Assembly (NCBI GenBank): GCA_029263015.1
Contig: JAJCYI010000034.1
Coordinates: 1 to 64,000, forward strand
From: Saprospiraceae bacterium
GTDB taxonomy: Bacteria > Bacteroidota > Bacteroidia > Chitinophagales > Saprospiraceae
Reading direction: 5' to 3'
DNA length: 64,000 nucleotides
In this document: piece by piece, positions 15,500 to 24,881 of the stretch
Numbering within the stretch: the stretch's first letter is position 1
How the letters are laid out: the number at the start of each line of letters is the position of its first letter
Notes under the pieces: model-generated
Told to the model about the DNA's origin: nothing
The model's input: only the letters and a program-made list of their open reading frames with translations
Database searches by the model: none
Program-made: the position numbers and the translations under genes

Positions 15500-17497
15500 A
15501 TGGAAAACAAAAATCAGGACAATAACAAAAATAACGATAACAAAAACGACTCGAAGTTCAATGCCTATTGGATCTATGGAGTTGTTGCTTTGTTTTTAAT
15601 CGGTTTACAGTTTCTTCCGATAACAGATACGGGGAATGAGGATATTACCTACGAGAAATTTAAAAGCCTGGCGGAAGACGGGGATGTGGAGAAATTGGAA
15701 GTAGTCAATGACAAATACGCCTATGTTTACCTCAATGAAGAAGCCCTGACCAAAGAAGAACACAAAGAAGTCTCAAAAACTGGGTTCTCCAAGAATCGTC
15801 CACATTATGTGTTCAACATTGGCCCTCCTGACTATTTCGCCACACGTTTGGAAAAAATGACTACTGAGTTGGATGCGGACAAACGTTTCACAACCAGTTA
15901 TGAAGAAAAGACGAATTGGATGGCTCCTATTCTCGGATGGTTGCTGCCAATCGCAATGCTGGTAGCCATTTGGCTATTCATCATGCGTCGTATGGGCGGT
16001 GGAGCAAGTGGTCCAGGGGCACAACTTTTTAATATAGGAAAATCTAAAGCCACCCTATTTGACCAGAACGCCAAGGTCAATGTAACTTTTAAAGACGTGG
16101 CAGGCCTTGAGGAAGCAAAAGAAGAAGTGATGGAAGTTGTGGATTTTCTAAAAAATCCATCAAAATATACCGCCCTAGGTGGTAAAATTCCAAAAGGCGT
16201 ATTGCTGATCGGCCCTCCTGGCACAGGCAAAACCTTGTTGGCAAAAGCAGTTGCCGGAGAGGCCGAAGTTCCTTTTTTTTCCATTTCAGGTTCCGATTTT
16301 GTTGAAATGTTTGTGGGTGTAGGCGCATCACGGGTACGTGACCTTTTCCGCCAAGCCAGGGAAAAAGCACCTTGTATTGTCTTCATTGATGAAATTGATG
16401 CCATCGGACGGGCAAGGGGGAAAGGAGGTTTGCAGGGGGGAAATGATGAAAGAGAAACCACACTGAACCAATTATTGGTCGAGATGGATGGCTTTCCGAC
16501 AGACAAGGGCGTCATTCTGATGGCAGCCACGAACCGACCTGACGTGTTAGACAACGCCCTTTTGCGCCCAGGCCGCTTTGATCGTCAAATCGGAATTGAC
16601 AGGCCTGACCTGAAAGGACGTGAAGAAATATTCAGAGTCCATCTCAAAAACATAAAAACTTCGGAAAATATTAACCCTTCCATTTTGTCCGAAATGACGC
16701 CTGGGTTTGCGGGAGCAGAGATTGCCAACGTTTGCAACGAGGCCGCACTTGTTGCTGCCCGTCGCAACAAAGAAGAGGTGGATATGGAAGATTTCAACCA
16801 TGCCCTCGACAGGGTGATAGGTGGTCTTGAGAAAAAGAACAAACTCATTTCACCGGAGGAAAAGGAAATCATTGCTTATCACGAAGCTGGCCATGCTGTC
16901 TGTGGTTGGTTCCTCAAACATGCTTCTCCTTTGGTGAAGGTCACCATTGTCCCCAGAGGGGTTGGGACATTAGGCTATGCCCAATATTTGCCAAAAGAAG
17001 AATACATCACACGTACCGAGCAGTTACTTGACCGCATGTGCATGACTTTTGGGGGTCGGGCAGCAGAGGAGATTATCTTCAACAAAGTATCTACTGGTGC
17101 TCAAAGTGACCTCGATCAAGTGACCAAGATGGCCTACAGTATGGTCGCCGTTTATGGCATGAATGAAAAGGTAGGACAGGTATCCTTTTATGGCTTGCAG
17201 AACGATAGCTTCCAAAAACCATATTCTGACGAAACGGCCAGCATGATTGACGGTGAAGTCCGCAATTTGGTCAATTCGCAGTTTTCACGGGCCAAAGATT
17301 TGTTGAGGGAAAAACAACATGAGTTGAAAACCATTGCCCAACATTTGCTGGGAAAGGAAATGTTGTTGAAATCCGATGTTGAAAAACTGATCGGTGCCCG
17401 GCCTAGTGAATCGAAAAAGGAAAATATAATTGGCGTGCCTGAAATAAAGCCCACAAATGGAGTTAGCGACAATGCTGATGAAATAGTAGGCAAATAA
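15500..17497 (+). CDS. ftsH: ATP-dependent zinc metalloprotease FtsH
   Basis: The 665-residue membrane protease. It has an Asn/Lys-rich cytoplasmic N-terminus, TM1 at about 26-42, a periplasmic FtsH_ext domain, TM2 at about 141-163, an AAA domain with Walker A GPPGTGKT (about 238), Walker [10 protein letters not shown] and second region of homology [17 protein letters not shown], and a peptidase domain with zinc motif HEAGH (about 461). It degrades unassembled membrane proteins and some cytoplasmic regulators. All catalytic residues are intact and length is normal. A strong terminator follows. Confidence 0.97.
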   Translation: MENKNQDNNKNNDNKNDSKFNAYWIYGVVALFLIGLQFLPITDTGNEDITYEKFKSLAEDGDVEKLEVVNDKYAYVYLNEEALTKEEHKEVSKTGFSKNRPHYVFNIGPPDYFATRLEKMTTELDADKRFTTSYEEKTNWMAPILGWLLPIAMLVAIWLFIMRRMGGGASGPGAQLFNIGKSKATLFDQNAKVNVTFKDVAGLEEAKEEVMEVVDFLKNPSKYTALGGKIPKGVLLIGPPGTGKTLLAKAVAGEAEVPFFSISGSDFVEMFVGVGASRVRDLFRQAREKAPCIVFIDEIDAIGRARGKGGLQGGNDERETTLNQLLVEMDGFPTDKGVILMAATNRPDVLDNALLRPGRFDRQIGIDRPDLKGREEIFRVHLKNIKTSENINPSILSEMTPGFAGAEIANVCNEAALVAARRNKEEVDMEDFNHALDRVIGGLEKKNKLISPEEKEIIAYHEAGHAVCGWFLKHASPLVKVTIVPRGVGTLGYAQYLPKEEYITRTEQLLDRMCMTFGGRAAEEIIFNKVSTGAQSDLDQVTKMAYSMVAVYGMNEKVGQVSFYGLQNDSFQKPYSDETASMIDGEVRNLVNSQFSRAKDLLREKQHELKTIAQHLLGKEMLLKSDVEKLIGARPSESKKENIIGVPEIKPTNGVSDNADEIVGK

Positions 17498-17517
17498 CCA
17501 GTACTATATAGATGTAA

Positions 17518-17550
17518 CAAAAGGGTCGGAAAAATTCCGACCCTTTTGTT
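17518..17550 (+). terminator. Intrinsic terminator after ftsH
   Basis: Stem AAAAGGGTCGGAA/TTCCGACCCTTTT with a 3-base loop, followed by GTTTTTC. Confidence 0.9.
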
Positions 17551-17723
17551 TTTCATTGAAAATCAGTTTGAAATTTTTCCACGCATTTCTTCTTTCCTAC
17601 CTTGTGCCGAAATGAACAGACAGGATTCAAGGGTAAGGATTGGGGCGGTTTATATACATCGCTAGCAAACCTGTCCCCTGATCTCTGACTACTTACTTAA
17701 ATAAATATCAAAACCTCTTACTT

Positions 17724-18161
17724 ATGAATATGCTTATACACGCCCATTCCGGCCTCCGCTGGGTTGTTTTACTGCTTTTGATTACAGCTACTTTTAAAGC
17801 CCTAATGAAATGGCGGTCAAATGCACCATTTACAGAAGGTGATCGTAAATTGAACTTGTTTACCATGGTGTCTGCCCATATCCAATTACTGATTGGGTTG
17901 GCGTTGTTTACCATGAGCACCAAAGTCAATTTTTCTGGGGAGGCGATGAAAGATCCTGTCCAGCGATTTTTCCTGGCGGAGCACAGTGTGATGATGATTT
18001 TAGCGATTGTGTTGATCACCATTGGCTATGTCAAATCAAAAAAAGCCATCGAAGAAGCCAAGAAGTTCAAGGTCGCTTTCACCTATTTTTTGATTGCTTT
18101 GTTGGTTCTGTTGGCAGGCATTCCTTGGCCATTCAGAAATCTTGGAGCAGCATGGTTTTAA
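17724..18161 (+). CDS. Four-helix membrane protein, cytochrome-b-like
   Basis: The 145-residue protein has four predicted membrane helices (about 12-28, 46-64, 86-105, 116-135). Histidines sit at helix ends or within helices (IHAHSGLRW, VSAHIQLL, AEHSVMM), which could coordinate heme, and relatives in Bacteroidota are often labelled cytochrome B. No quinone-site motif is visible, so a redox role is only an inference. It is a single-gene unit in a group of envelope redox genes (DsbD family downstream), which fits loosely. Confidence 0.6.
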   Translation: MNMLIHAHSGLRWVVLLLLITATFKALMKWRSNAPFTEGDRKLNLFTMVSAHIQLLIGLALFTMSTKVNFSGEAMKDPVQRFFLAEHSVMMILAIVLITIGYVKSKKAIEEAKKFKVAFTYFLIALLVLLAGIPWPFRNLGAAWF

Positions 18162-18265
18162 AGCCAAAATAAATTATTGGAAAACCAAAGAGTCTCAGTA
18201 CTGACAGCTGTCCCAATAATTTGTTAATGACTCCGTTAAAGAAATACTATTGTTAAAATGCGCCA

Positions 18266-18297
18266 TTGCCGGAATCGGATTTGGCGCATTATTTTTG
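18266..18297 (+). promoter_or_regulatory. Promoter of the stand-alone DsbD-alpha gene
   Basis: TTG at 18266-18268, 21 bases, then TATTTTTG (18290-18297), fits the Bacteroidota -33/-7 layout. An 8-base inverted repeat AATGCGCC/GGCGCATT (18257-18264/18283-18290) spans the spacer and could be an operator or terminator of upstream transcription. Confidence 0.5.
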
Positions 18298-18397
18298 CAC
18301 AACATTGGAAATCAGCCTTTAAGGTTTCAAGAGCCAAGTTTGGTCGATTATCCCCTGACTTCTGAAATCTTAGACCTGACCACTAAATAATATTTGC

Positions 18398-18844
18398 ATG
18401 AAAAAAGTATTGTTCTTCGCGTTCGCACTCCTTGCCGGTAGTTCTCTTTTTGCCCAACTCAATCCTGTGAAATGGTCATATGAAGCCATCTCAGTAGGCG
18501 ACAGTGAATATGAACTTGTTTTTACTGCTCATATTACTGATGGCTGGTATGTTTATTCCCAATACCTCGAATCTGATGACGGCCCGATCCCTACTTCTTT
18601 TACTTGGGGTGAGGAGGCTGGAGTTGAACTTATAGGCAAAACAGAGGAGGCTGGATCTATGCATGAAGGCTATGATGACATATTTGAAATGAATGTAGTG
18701 AAATACAGTGGCCGACCAACATTTAAACAACGAGTTAGGGTGAATCCAAATACCTTGCTTACCGGGTATCTTGAATACATGACCTGTGATAATGATCGAT
18801 GTCTTCCGCCCACAGAAATTGAATTCCGATTCAATTTGGAGTAG
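18398..18844 (+). CDS. Stand-alone DsbD alpha-domain protein
   Basis: The 148-residue exported protein has a signal peptide (ending GSSLFAQ) and a single DsbD N-terminal (alpha/DsbC-type) immunoglobulin-like domain. The domain starts LNPVKWSYEA and contains DGWYVYSQYLESDDGPIPT and the two-cysteine motif YMTCDNDRCLPP. In full DsbD these cysteines pass electrons from the membrane domain to periplasmic partners. Here there is no membrane or thioredoxin domain, so it probably acts as a soluble shuttle for the DsbD encoded 280 bases downstream. Sequence similarity to the two alpha domains of that protein points to duplication. Confidence 0.75.
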   Translation: MKKVLFFAFALLAGSSLFAQLNPVKWSYEAISVGDSEYELVFTAHITDGWYVYSQYLESDDGPIPTSFTWGEEAGVELIGKTEEAGSMHEGYDDIFEMNVVKYSGRPTFKQRVRVNPNTLLTGYLEYMTCDNDRCLPPTEIEFRFNLE

Positions 18845-18910
18845 TCAAATAAGATGGATTGGTTGTCTTGAACTTTGACTGCAGCGACCATTCCAACACA
18901 GCAAATCCTT

Positions 18911-18957
18911 CGGGTAGCTTTCGCTTAACAAATGACCAATCAGCTACCCGCCTTTTT
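18911..18957 (+). terminator. Probable terminator between alpha-domain gene and dsbD
   Basis: Stem CGGGTAGCT (18911-18919)/AGCTACCCG (18942-18950) with a 22-base loop, followed by CCTTTTTCC. Confidence 0.65.
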
Positions 18958-19124
18958 CCTTTCGTACCAAGGTTTTAGCTTTGCAATCCTTTTTTTGCCT
19001 TCCCATGCAATTTAGGACGTAATTTAAAGCTGCGCCCTACATTTTAGAGGGCACTTATTTGCTCCTAAATAAACGCCTAATTGTTTAACCATATACCCTG
19101 AACCAACCATCTAAATTATTCAGT

Positions 19125-21662
19125 ATGAGAAATTTAATAGCCCTCACAACACTTTTATTTTTTGCCTCACCTTCTTTTGGGCAAATATTGGATCCTGTGA
19201 AATGGGAGTTTGCTTCCAAGCAAGTCAGCGATAACGAATTCGACCTGATTTTCACTGCTAAGATTGACAACGGATGGAACATTTACACTCAGTTCCTGGA
19301 AGGAGATGATGGCCCTGTCCCCACTGCTTTTTATTTTGATGAAAAAGAAAAGCATTACTCCAAAGTTGGGAAAGTTGACGAGTCGCCAGAAAATAAAGAG
19401 ACCAAACATGACAAAATATTTGACATGGAGGTCGCTAAATTTCACAAAAAAGCCACGTTCACCCAACGTGTAAAAGTGACCGATGGCAAGCCGATCACAG
19501 GCTTTCTTGAATTTATGACCTGCGACGACTCAAGGTGCTTGCCTCCTGCTGAAGTGGATTTTTCTTTTGACATAAAAATAACCGCGGGTATTGACCAAAG
19601 TACAGACGCCATTTCATCAGAAGAAAAAACGGAAGCTGCTGAAACTACCAACGCCCCACCCTCAACAGCAATCGAACCAGCCGACAATGGTATTTTGGAA
19701 CCTGTAAAATGGTCGCTTGAAGTACAGCAAGAAACAGATGGGGCATATACTTTGGCGCTAAAAGCGAATATTGATAAAGGATGGTACATCTATTCCCAGT
19801 TCATTGAAGAGGAGGATGGGCCAGAACCAACTTCTGTTGAATTTGACGAAGATCCGAACGTGGAAGTACTTGGCAAAACAGAAGAAGTAAGCGATCATAA
19901 AGTCTCTGGCTTCGACAAGGTGTTTCAAATGAATGTGACCAAGTACAAAGGGGATGTAACTTTTTTGCAAAAAATAAAAGTCGAGGATGCCGACAAACCC
20001 GTGAACGGGCTGGTCTATTTTATGACCTGCGATGATTCGAGGTGCTTGCCGCCAACGGAAGTGCCATTTAAAGTAACCCTGGCATCGTTGACTACTTTGG
20101 TCGGAGATGATGCTATTTCAGACGGCAATGGAATAGTAGTTGATAATAGTGGCGGAACACAGATCATAAAAGGACAAGAAGCTAATTGCGGTGAGGTGCA
20201 GGAAGAAAAGGACAAGAGCCTTTGGGGCACTTTTTTATTAGGTGTGATCGGAGGGCTACTGGCGTTGCTGACCCCATGTGTCTGGCCGATGATCCCACTG
20301 ACGGTCAGCTTTTTCACCAAAGGAGCAGGGAACAAAAGTAAAGGTATGTTCAACGCCTTTATGTATGGTTTTTACATCTTACTCGTTTATCTTTTGTTGA
20401 GTGCGCCATTCCATTTGCTGGATTCATTGAACCCAGATATATTGAATGAAATATCGACCAACATCTGGTTGAATATTTTCTTTTTCGTCATTTTTATTTT
20501 CTTTGCCTTTTCTTTTTTTGGATATTATGAACTGACCTTGCCAAGCAGTTGGCTCAACAAGTCAAGTTCAGCCGAAGGCATTGGTGGGGCGATCGGGGTT
20601 TTCTTTATGGCTTTGACCTTGGCCCTAGTTTCCTTTTCCTGTACTGGTCCCATCCTCGGATCCTTGTTGGCAGGTACCCTTTCATCTTCTTCTGGCGGCA
20701 ATCCAGCCACCTTGCTGACAGCGGGAATGGCAGGATTTGGATTTGCATTGGCGCTGCCTTTTGGTCTCTTTGCGGCTTTTCCAAGTTGGTTGAACTCAAT
20801 GCCAAAATCAGGAGGCTGGATGACAACGGTTAAGGTCGTATTAGGGTTCCTCGAACTGGCGCTGGCATTGAAATTCCTCTCGAATGCAGATTTAGTAAAA
20901 CACTGGGGCTTGCTTAAAATAGAGCCTTTCTTGGTATTGTGGATCATCATTTTTGTTGCACTCGGCCTTTATCTTTTCGGTAAAATACGCTTCCCGCACG
21001 ACTCCCCGATGAAAAAGATTCCTATCCCAAGGGCTATCTTGGGGATCGCTTCTTTTGCTTTCGCAATATATTTGATGACAGGTTTCAGGTATGATGATAA
21101 AGCTGGTTCACTCAAGCCTTTGACTTTATTGAGCGGCCTTGCACCTCCCGTTTGTTACAGTATGTTCTATCCATGCGATTGTCCACAGAACCTCAGTTGC
21201 TTCAAAGACTTTGAAGAAGGAATGACCTATGCCAAAAAGGTCAACAAGCCCGTGATGATTGATTTTACTGGCCATGCATGCGTGAATTGTCGAAAAATGG
21301 AAGAGACTGTTTGGCCAGAACCCTCTGTCTATAAACTGCTCGATGAAGATTTCGTACTCATCTCCCTTTATGTGGATGAAAAAATAGAACTGCCTGAAGA
21401 AGAAAAAGTAACTGTGAAGTTGAAGAGTGGAAAAACGAGAAAGTTACGCTATACGGGCCATCGCTGGCAAATATTGCAGACTGAAAATTTCAACATAAAT
21501 ACTCAACCTTACTACGTACTTTTGTCTCCTGATGGCACAGTACTGAATCATGCAGTTGCTTATACACCTGACGTCGATGAATATGCAAACTTCCTGGAAT
21601 GTGGTCTTAACCGTTTTAAAGAACTAAAAGCTGAGAATCAATTATTGGGCGACAATCAATAA
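19125..21662 (+). CDS. dsbD: Thiol:disulfide interchange protein DsbD with two alpha domains
   Basis: An 845-residue protein. It has a signal peptide (ASPSFGQ), then two tandem alpha domains (about 20-155 and 185-325), each with an FMTCDDSRCLPP redox motif, joined by an Ala/Thr/Glu-rich linker. An eight-helix beta domain (about 365-660) carries its cysteine pair in LTPCVWPMIPL and FSCTGPILGSL. A thioredoxin-like gamma domain (about 690-845) has TGHACVNCRKMEE. It moves electrons from cytoplasmic thioredoxin to the periplasm for disulfide reduction and cytochrome maturation. Standard DsbD is about 570-700 residues with one alpha domain; the duplication explains the extra length. Confidence 0.92.
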   Translation: MRNLIALTTLLFFASPSFGQILDPVKWEFASKQVSDNEFDLIFTAKIDNGWNIYTQFLEGDDGPVPTAFYFDEKEKHYSKVGKVDESPENKETKHDKIFDMEVAKFHKKATFTQRVKVTDGKPITGFLEFMTCDDSRCLPPAEVDFSFDIKITAGIDQSTDAISSEEKTEAAETTNAPPSTAIEPADNGILEPVKWSLEVQQETDGAYTLALKANIDKGWYIYSQFIEEEDGPEPTSVEFDEDPNVEVLGKTEEVSDHKVSGFDKVFQMNVTKYKGDVTFLQKIKVEDADKPVNGLVYFMTCDDSRCLPPTEVPFKVTLASLTTLVGDDAISDGNGIVVDNSGGTQIIKGQEANCGEVQEEKDKSLWGTFLLGVIGGLLALLTPCVWPMIPLTVSFFTKGAGNKSKGMFNAFMYGFYILLVYLLLSAPFHLLDSLNPDILNEISTNIWLNIFFFVIFIFFAFSFFGYYELTLPSSWLNKSSSAEGIGGAIGVFFMALTLALVSFSCTGPILGSLLAGTLSSSSGGNPATLLTAGMAGFGFALALPFGLFAAFPSWLNSMPKSGGWMTTVKVVLGFLELALALKFLSNADLVKHWGLLKIEPFLVLWIIIFVALGLYLFGKIRFPHDSPMKKIPIPRAILGIASFAFAIYLMTGFRYDDKAGSLKPLTLLSGLAPPVCYSMFYPCDCPQNLSCFKDFEEGMTYAKKVNKPVMIDFTGHACVNCRKMEETVWPEPSVYKLLDEDFVLISLYVDEKIELPEEEKVTVKLKSGKTRKLRYTGHRWQILQTENFNINTQPYYVLLSPDGTVLNHAVAYTPDVDEYANFLECGLNRFKELKAENQLLGDNQ

Positions 21663-21670
21663 AATTAATC

Positions 21671-21702
21671 AAGCGCCTGAAACCTGTAGGTTTCAGGCGC
21701 TT
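21671..21702 (+). terminator. Long hairpin after dsbD
   Basis: Perfect 15-base arms AAGCGCCTGAAACCT and reverse complement with a 2-base loop, starting nine bases after the dsbD stop. There is no T-run, so it may be a REP-like 3' stabiliser rather than a full terminator. Confidence 0.65.
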
Positions 21703-21717
21703 CAAACACTTTTCAAA

Positions 21718-22182
21718 ATGAAAAATACATTTCTACTTTCTTTTTTCTTGCTATTGACAATGGGACAAGCATTTTCCCAAAGCGAAGATATTGACTGCAA
21801 TGATGCCCAGGCGATCAAGCAGTATTTTCTAAAAAATGGCTTTGAAAGTTCACCTGCCACCATCGTGAGCATTGCCGATGCAGTAGATGCAAATGGAATA
21901 ATGGATCATGCCCAATTGGTCATTCTCCACAAAGGGGCAAATGTGAACATGGTCAACGTGTTTCAGGACAATGTGAAAGCAGGAGCAAGTGAGGGCTTCA
22001 ATGCGGTGGCAATCGTGACCAAAAATGAGAACTTCTGCAACAAGGAAATAAAGCGCCTGATCTTGAACGACTTTGACAAGGACAAATACGACACCTCGGT
22101 CAATGCACATATTTGGGACAACCCAAACAGCACGGAGGATTTACTCTTTGTAAGATACAATCCTATTAAGATCAACAAGTAA
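21718..22182 (+). CDS. Hypothetical exported protein
   Basis: The 154-residue protein has a signal peptide (1-20, LLTMGQAFSQ) and a small mature domain. Conserved-looking parts are IDCNDAQAIKQYFLKNGF, a NVFQDNVKAGASEGFNAVAIVTKNENFCNKEI stretch with one further Cys, and a DNPNSTEDLLFVRYNP ending. I do not recognise a family. It starts 55 bases after dsbD, with only a hairpin between, so it may share the transcript. A bidirectional terminator follows. Confidence 0.65.
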   Translation: MKNTFLLSFFLLLTMGQAFSQSEDIDCNDAQAIKQYFLKNGFESSPATIVSIADAVDANGIMDHAQLVILHKGANVNMVNVFQDNVKAGASEGFNAVAIVTKNENFCNKEIKRLILNDFDKDKYDTSVNAHIWDNPNSTEDLLFVRYNPIKINK

Positions 22183-22187
22183 AGTAA

Positions 22188-22220
22188 AAAACCCGTAGCT
22201 ATTTCCAGCTACGGGTTTTT
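22188..22220. terminator. Bidirectional terminator
   Basis: Stem AAAACCCGTAGCT/AGCTACGGGTTTT with loop ATTTCC and T-runs on both strands; it overlaps the recX stop codon on the minus strand. Confidence 0.9.
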
Positions 22221-22694
22221 GTTTTCATTGATTGCTTCCCACACCAAGTTGCTTTCGAACCCTCTCCCAATGGCGTACTGAGCCAGTTTGTTTTTCCTTG
22301 CAAATTCATTCTTTTCCTTTAGTTGCTTTTCCTTTTTTTTCAAAATTTCAGACAGGACTTTTTGGTACTCCCCTTCCTCGATTTCAGTCATGGCCTTGCG
22401 CAAACAATAATCAGAGATATCACGCATTTTTAATTCTCTTTGGATGCGGATACGGCCCCAACGTTTCATGCGGAATTTGCCACGTGCAAAGCTACGGGCA
22501 TACCGTTCTTCATTCAGGAAATTTTCTTGGATAAGGTCAACCATAACCTCTTCAAGGTCATCGCCATAGATGCCAAGGTCAAGCAATTTGCTGCGGACTT
22601 CTTTGTGACAGCGGTCTTGATAAGCACAGTAGCGCTGGAGTTTTATGAGCGCGTCTGCTTTAGAAACGTATTTTTTATGCGGCGTATTTTTCAA
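22209..22694 (-). CDS. recX: Regulatory protein RecX
   Basis: The 161-residue protein shows the three-helix repeats of RecX: ALIKLQRYCAYQDRCHKEVRSKL, then DLIQENFLNEERYARSFARGKFRMKRWGRIRIQREL (the strongest family signature), then YCLRKAMTEIE. RecX binds RecA filaments and limits recombinase activity in the cytoplasm. recA is not in the window. It is last in a minus-strand run with the TPR gene 12 bases upstream. Confidence 0.92.
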   Translation of the reverse strand: MKNTPHKKYVSKADALIKLQRYCAYQDRCHKEVRSKLLDLGIYGDDLEEVMVDLIQENFLNEERYARSFARGKFRMKRWGRIRIQRELKMRDISDYCLRKAMTEIEEGEYQKVLSEILKKKEKQLKEKNEFARKNKLAQYAIGRGFESNLVWEAINENKNP

Positions 22695-22706
22695 ATGAGA
22701 TTGGCT

Positions 22707-23588
22707 TCAACAAAGGCATTCAAGGCCATTGAATTTCTGCAAAGTAATAATCTCCCAATTCTTCAAAACATCTAACACCTCTTTGTCCTTCCGTGCTGCG
22801 ATGGCAACGAGGTAGGCGTCCTGAACCAATTTCCCAAAAATAGCCTGATCGTAATATTCCATTACTTTCGGATGCAAACTCGATTGAAAAAAGCGTGCTG
22901 CATTTGACCAGTTGTCAAACCCAAGTCGTGCTTTTACACAAAGGTTTTCCAAAGTACGAACATCTTCATTGGAGGAAGTTTCAAGCACAACTACATAAGT
23001 TCGCCAAGCTGAGGAGTTCAGTATTTCCAATTCATCAAAAACATCAAGCTTGCGGCCATATAAAATGAAATTCTTGTTTGGCTTACTATCGAGTAACACC
23101 AGATCGTTGTATCTTCTTCCTGACGATGGTTGAGGAATACTGTGAATGATGGCGCGGGCGGGGTCAACGCGTTTTGCCTCTACTATTTCCGGATGGGTAG
23201 TTGGATTCAGGCGAACAGGAATTATTCCGAGGTCAAGATGAAGTTCTTCTTCCGAATTTTTGAACTGGAATCCCAGCTGGTTCCAGGCGTGGCGGGCTGT
23301 TTGCCAATTCTCCAACACGGTTGCTGCAAGTGCCATGTTTCCCCATGTGGTTTCATCAAAAGGGTTGTGTTCCACAGCTTTCAGGGAATAATGCAGGGTC
23401 GGAATCCATTCATTCCTTCCTTTGTAAATGTTACTGAGATAGGCATATGGTGCAGACCAATCGGGGGATTTCCGAACGATCAATTTGCAGAGTTTTACAG
23501 CATTATATACATCACCGCACCGATCGTACTCAACGGCTTTCCGATATAGATCCTCTATTTCATTTGCAGGCCTATGGTAATGTTGCAT
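22707..23588 (-). CDS. TPR-repeat protein
   Basis: The start is placed at MQHYHRPANEIEDL (293 residues); the track's upstream start would overlap the coding end of the glycosyltransferase. TPR-like helices run from about residue 8 to 120: LYRKAVEYDRCGDVYNAVKLCKLIV, PYAYLSNIYKGRNEWIPTLHYSLKAV, and TTWGNMALAATVLENWQTARHAW. The remaining part, with GRRYNDLVLLDSKPNKNF, is not recognised. TPR domains mediate protein contacts; the partner is unknown. It sits between a GT2 gene and recX and is probably co-transcribed with both. Confidence 0.7.
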   Translation of the reverse strand: MQHYHRPANEIEDLYRKAVEYDRCGDVYNAVKLCKLIVRKSPDWSAPYAYLSNIYKGRNEWIPTLHYSLKAVEHNPFDETTWGNMALAATVLENWQTARHAWNQLGFQFKNSEEELHLDLGIIPVRLNPTTHPEIVEAKRVDPARAIIHSIPQPSSGRRYNDLVLLDSKPNKNFILYGRKLDVFDELEILNSSAWRTYVVVLETSSNEDVRTLENLCVKARLGFDNWSNAARFFQSSLHPKVMEYYDQAIFGKLVQDAYLVAIAARKDKEVLDVLKNWEIITLQKFNGLECLC

Positions 23589-23647
23589 GATTGGATTGTG
23601 TGCGTTTTCTATTTCAAAGGTAAAAAAACTTGCAGGGTAAATCAAGT

Positions 23648-24823
23648 TCACGCTACCCTTCGCCCTTTCCAATAGTAGCGTTTCTTGATGTTGCTCCAAC
23701 AACCGATAACCGTTATATATATAATGTGCATCAACTGGGAACTGAGGAAATTTTTCATCAGGTCTTTCCTGTTAAAATAGCTGGCCATTTCAGCAAGAAA
23801 AATATAATCGCTGATGGTTTTTACCAAAAACAAACTCATGAAAAGCACAGTGGCACTCCAGCCCAAAAAGGGAATTAATAGAAAGGCAAGCAAAATAGAG
23901 CAGCAATGCAAGAAGACAATCCCTAAAATGGAAGTCGTTTTCCATTCAATATAATAAGTGGATTTTGAAGCCCATCGCAGGCGTTGGGACAGAAAGGAGG
24001 ACACATTCGGTTTGGCCTCTGACAAAACCACCGCGTTTTTATTTTTTAAAAAACCAACCTGACCAGGAAAGCGGACTGCCATTTTTTGCATCAACAAAAT
24101 ATCGTCGCCACTTGCCAAATGGTCGATGCCTTCAAATCCATTAACAGCGTTGAATGCCATTCTTGTGTAGGCGAGGTTTGCGCCATTGCACATGTTGATC
24201 CATTTTAACTGAATGCCCGCGGCTGTCACGCACATCATTCCCATGAAGTCGAGGGACTGGAAGCGCTCGAACATTGATTTTTCTTGATGAAAATTGACAG
24301 GAGCGGCTATAAACTGAAATCCTTTTGTTTCAAAAAAAGAAACCAAAAGAAGAAGCCAATCGGAAGGAGATATGCAATCGGCATCGGTAGTGACGATCAA
24401 ATCAGCAGTCGATTGTACAATGGCGATTTCAATGGCCTTTTTTTTATATGAACCGACCTTACTGTTTTTAATGAAACCCGCCAATCTTAAGACCTTGAAA
24501 GAAGAATGATCTTTTGCAAATCTGCTTGCTATATTGAAAGTGTCGTCCCCCGAATGGTCGTCAACAATAATTACCTCCAGCAATTCTTTTGGATAGGATA
24601 AATTGGCAAGAGCCTGGAGGCATGGTGCAATGTTATCAGCTTCATCGCGAGCAGGCACAACCACACTCACTTTGGTTTTTGGTAAAAAGCCACTGGGGGT
24701 TTTCCATTCCGGCAGGCTGCGCCAGCCTTTAATGTACTTTATCAAAATAAAGACATAAGCTGCGGCCAAAGCAAAACTGACAACAATCAAAAATAAAAAG
24801 AACCCGCTGAGTTCCATGAACAA
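23648..24823 (-). CDS. Membrane-anchored family 2 glycosyltransferase
   Basis: The 391-residue protein has an N-terminal membrane helix (FFLFLIVVSFALAAAYVFILI), a GT-A catalytic domain at about 45-270 and C-terminal helices at about 295-355. Catalytic motifs are VVVPARDEADN, VDDHSGDD, the metal-binding TTDADC (DxD-like) and QRLRW, the processive-type QxxRW signature. It should transfer a sugar from a nucleotide donor on the inner face of the membrane, for polysaccharide or glycolipid assembly. Substrate is unknown. It lies between spoT and the TPR gene with spacings of about 60 bases. Confidence 0.88.
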   Translation of the reverse strand: MFMELSGFFLFLIVVSFALAAAYVFILIKYIKGWRSLPEWKTPSGFLPKTKVSVVVPARDEADNIAPCLQALANLSYPKELLEVIIVDDHSGDDTFNIASRFAKDHSSFKVLRLAGFIKNSKVGSYKKKAIEIAIVQSTADLIVTTDADCISPSDWLLLLVSFFETKGFQFIAAPVNFHQEKSMFERFQSLDFMGMMCVTAAGIQLKWINMCNGANLAYTRMAFNAVNGFEGIDHLASGDDILLMQKMAVRFPGQVGFLKNKNAVVLSEAKPNVSSFLSQRLRWASKSTYYIEWKTTSILGIVFLHCCSILLAFLLIPFLGWSATVLFMSLFLVKTISDYIFLAEMASYFNRKDLMKNFLSSQLMHIIYITVIGCWSNIKKRYYWKGRRVA

Positions 24824-24881
24824 AAATTGTGTGAAGCGGTCTTAAAACCGCTTCTGAAAAACTGGATAGTGAATAAGTTAC

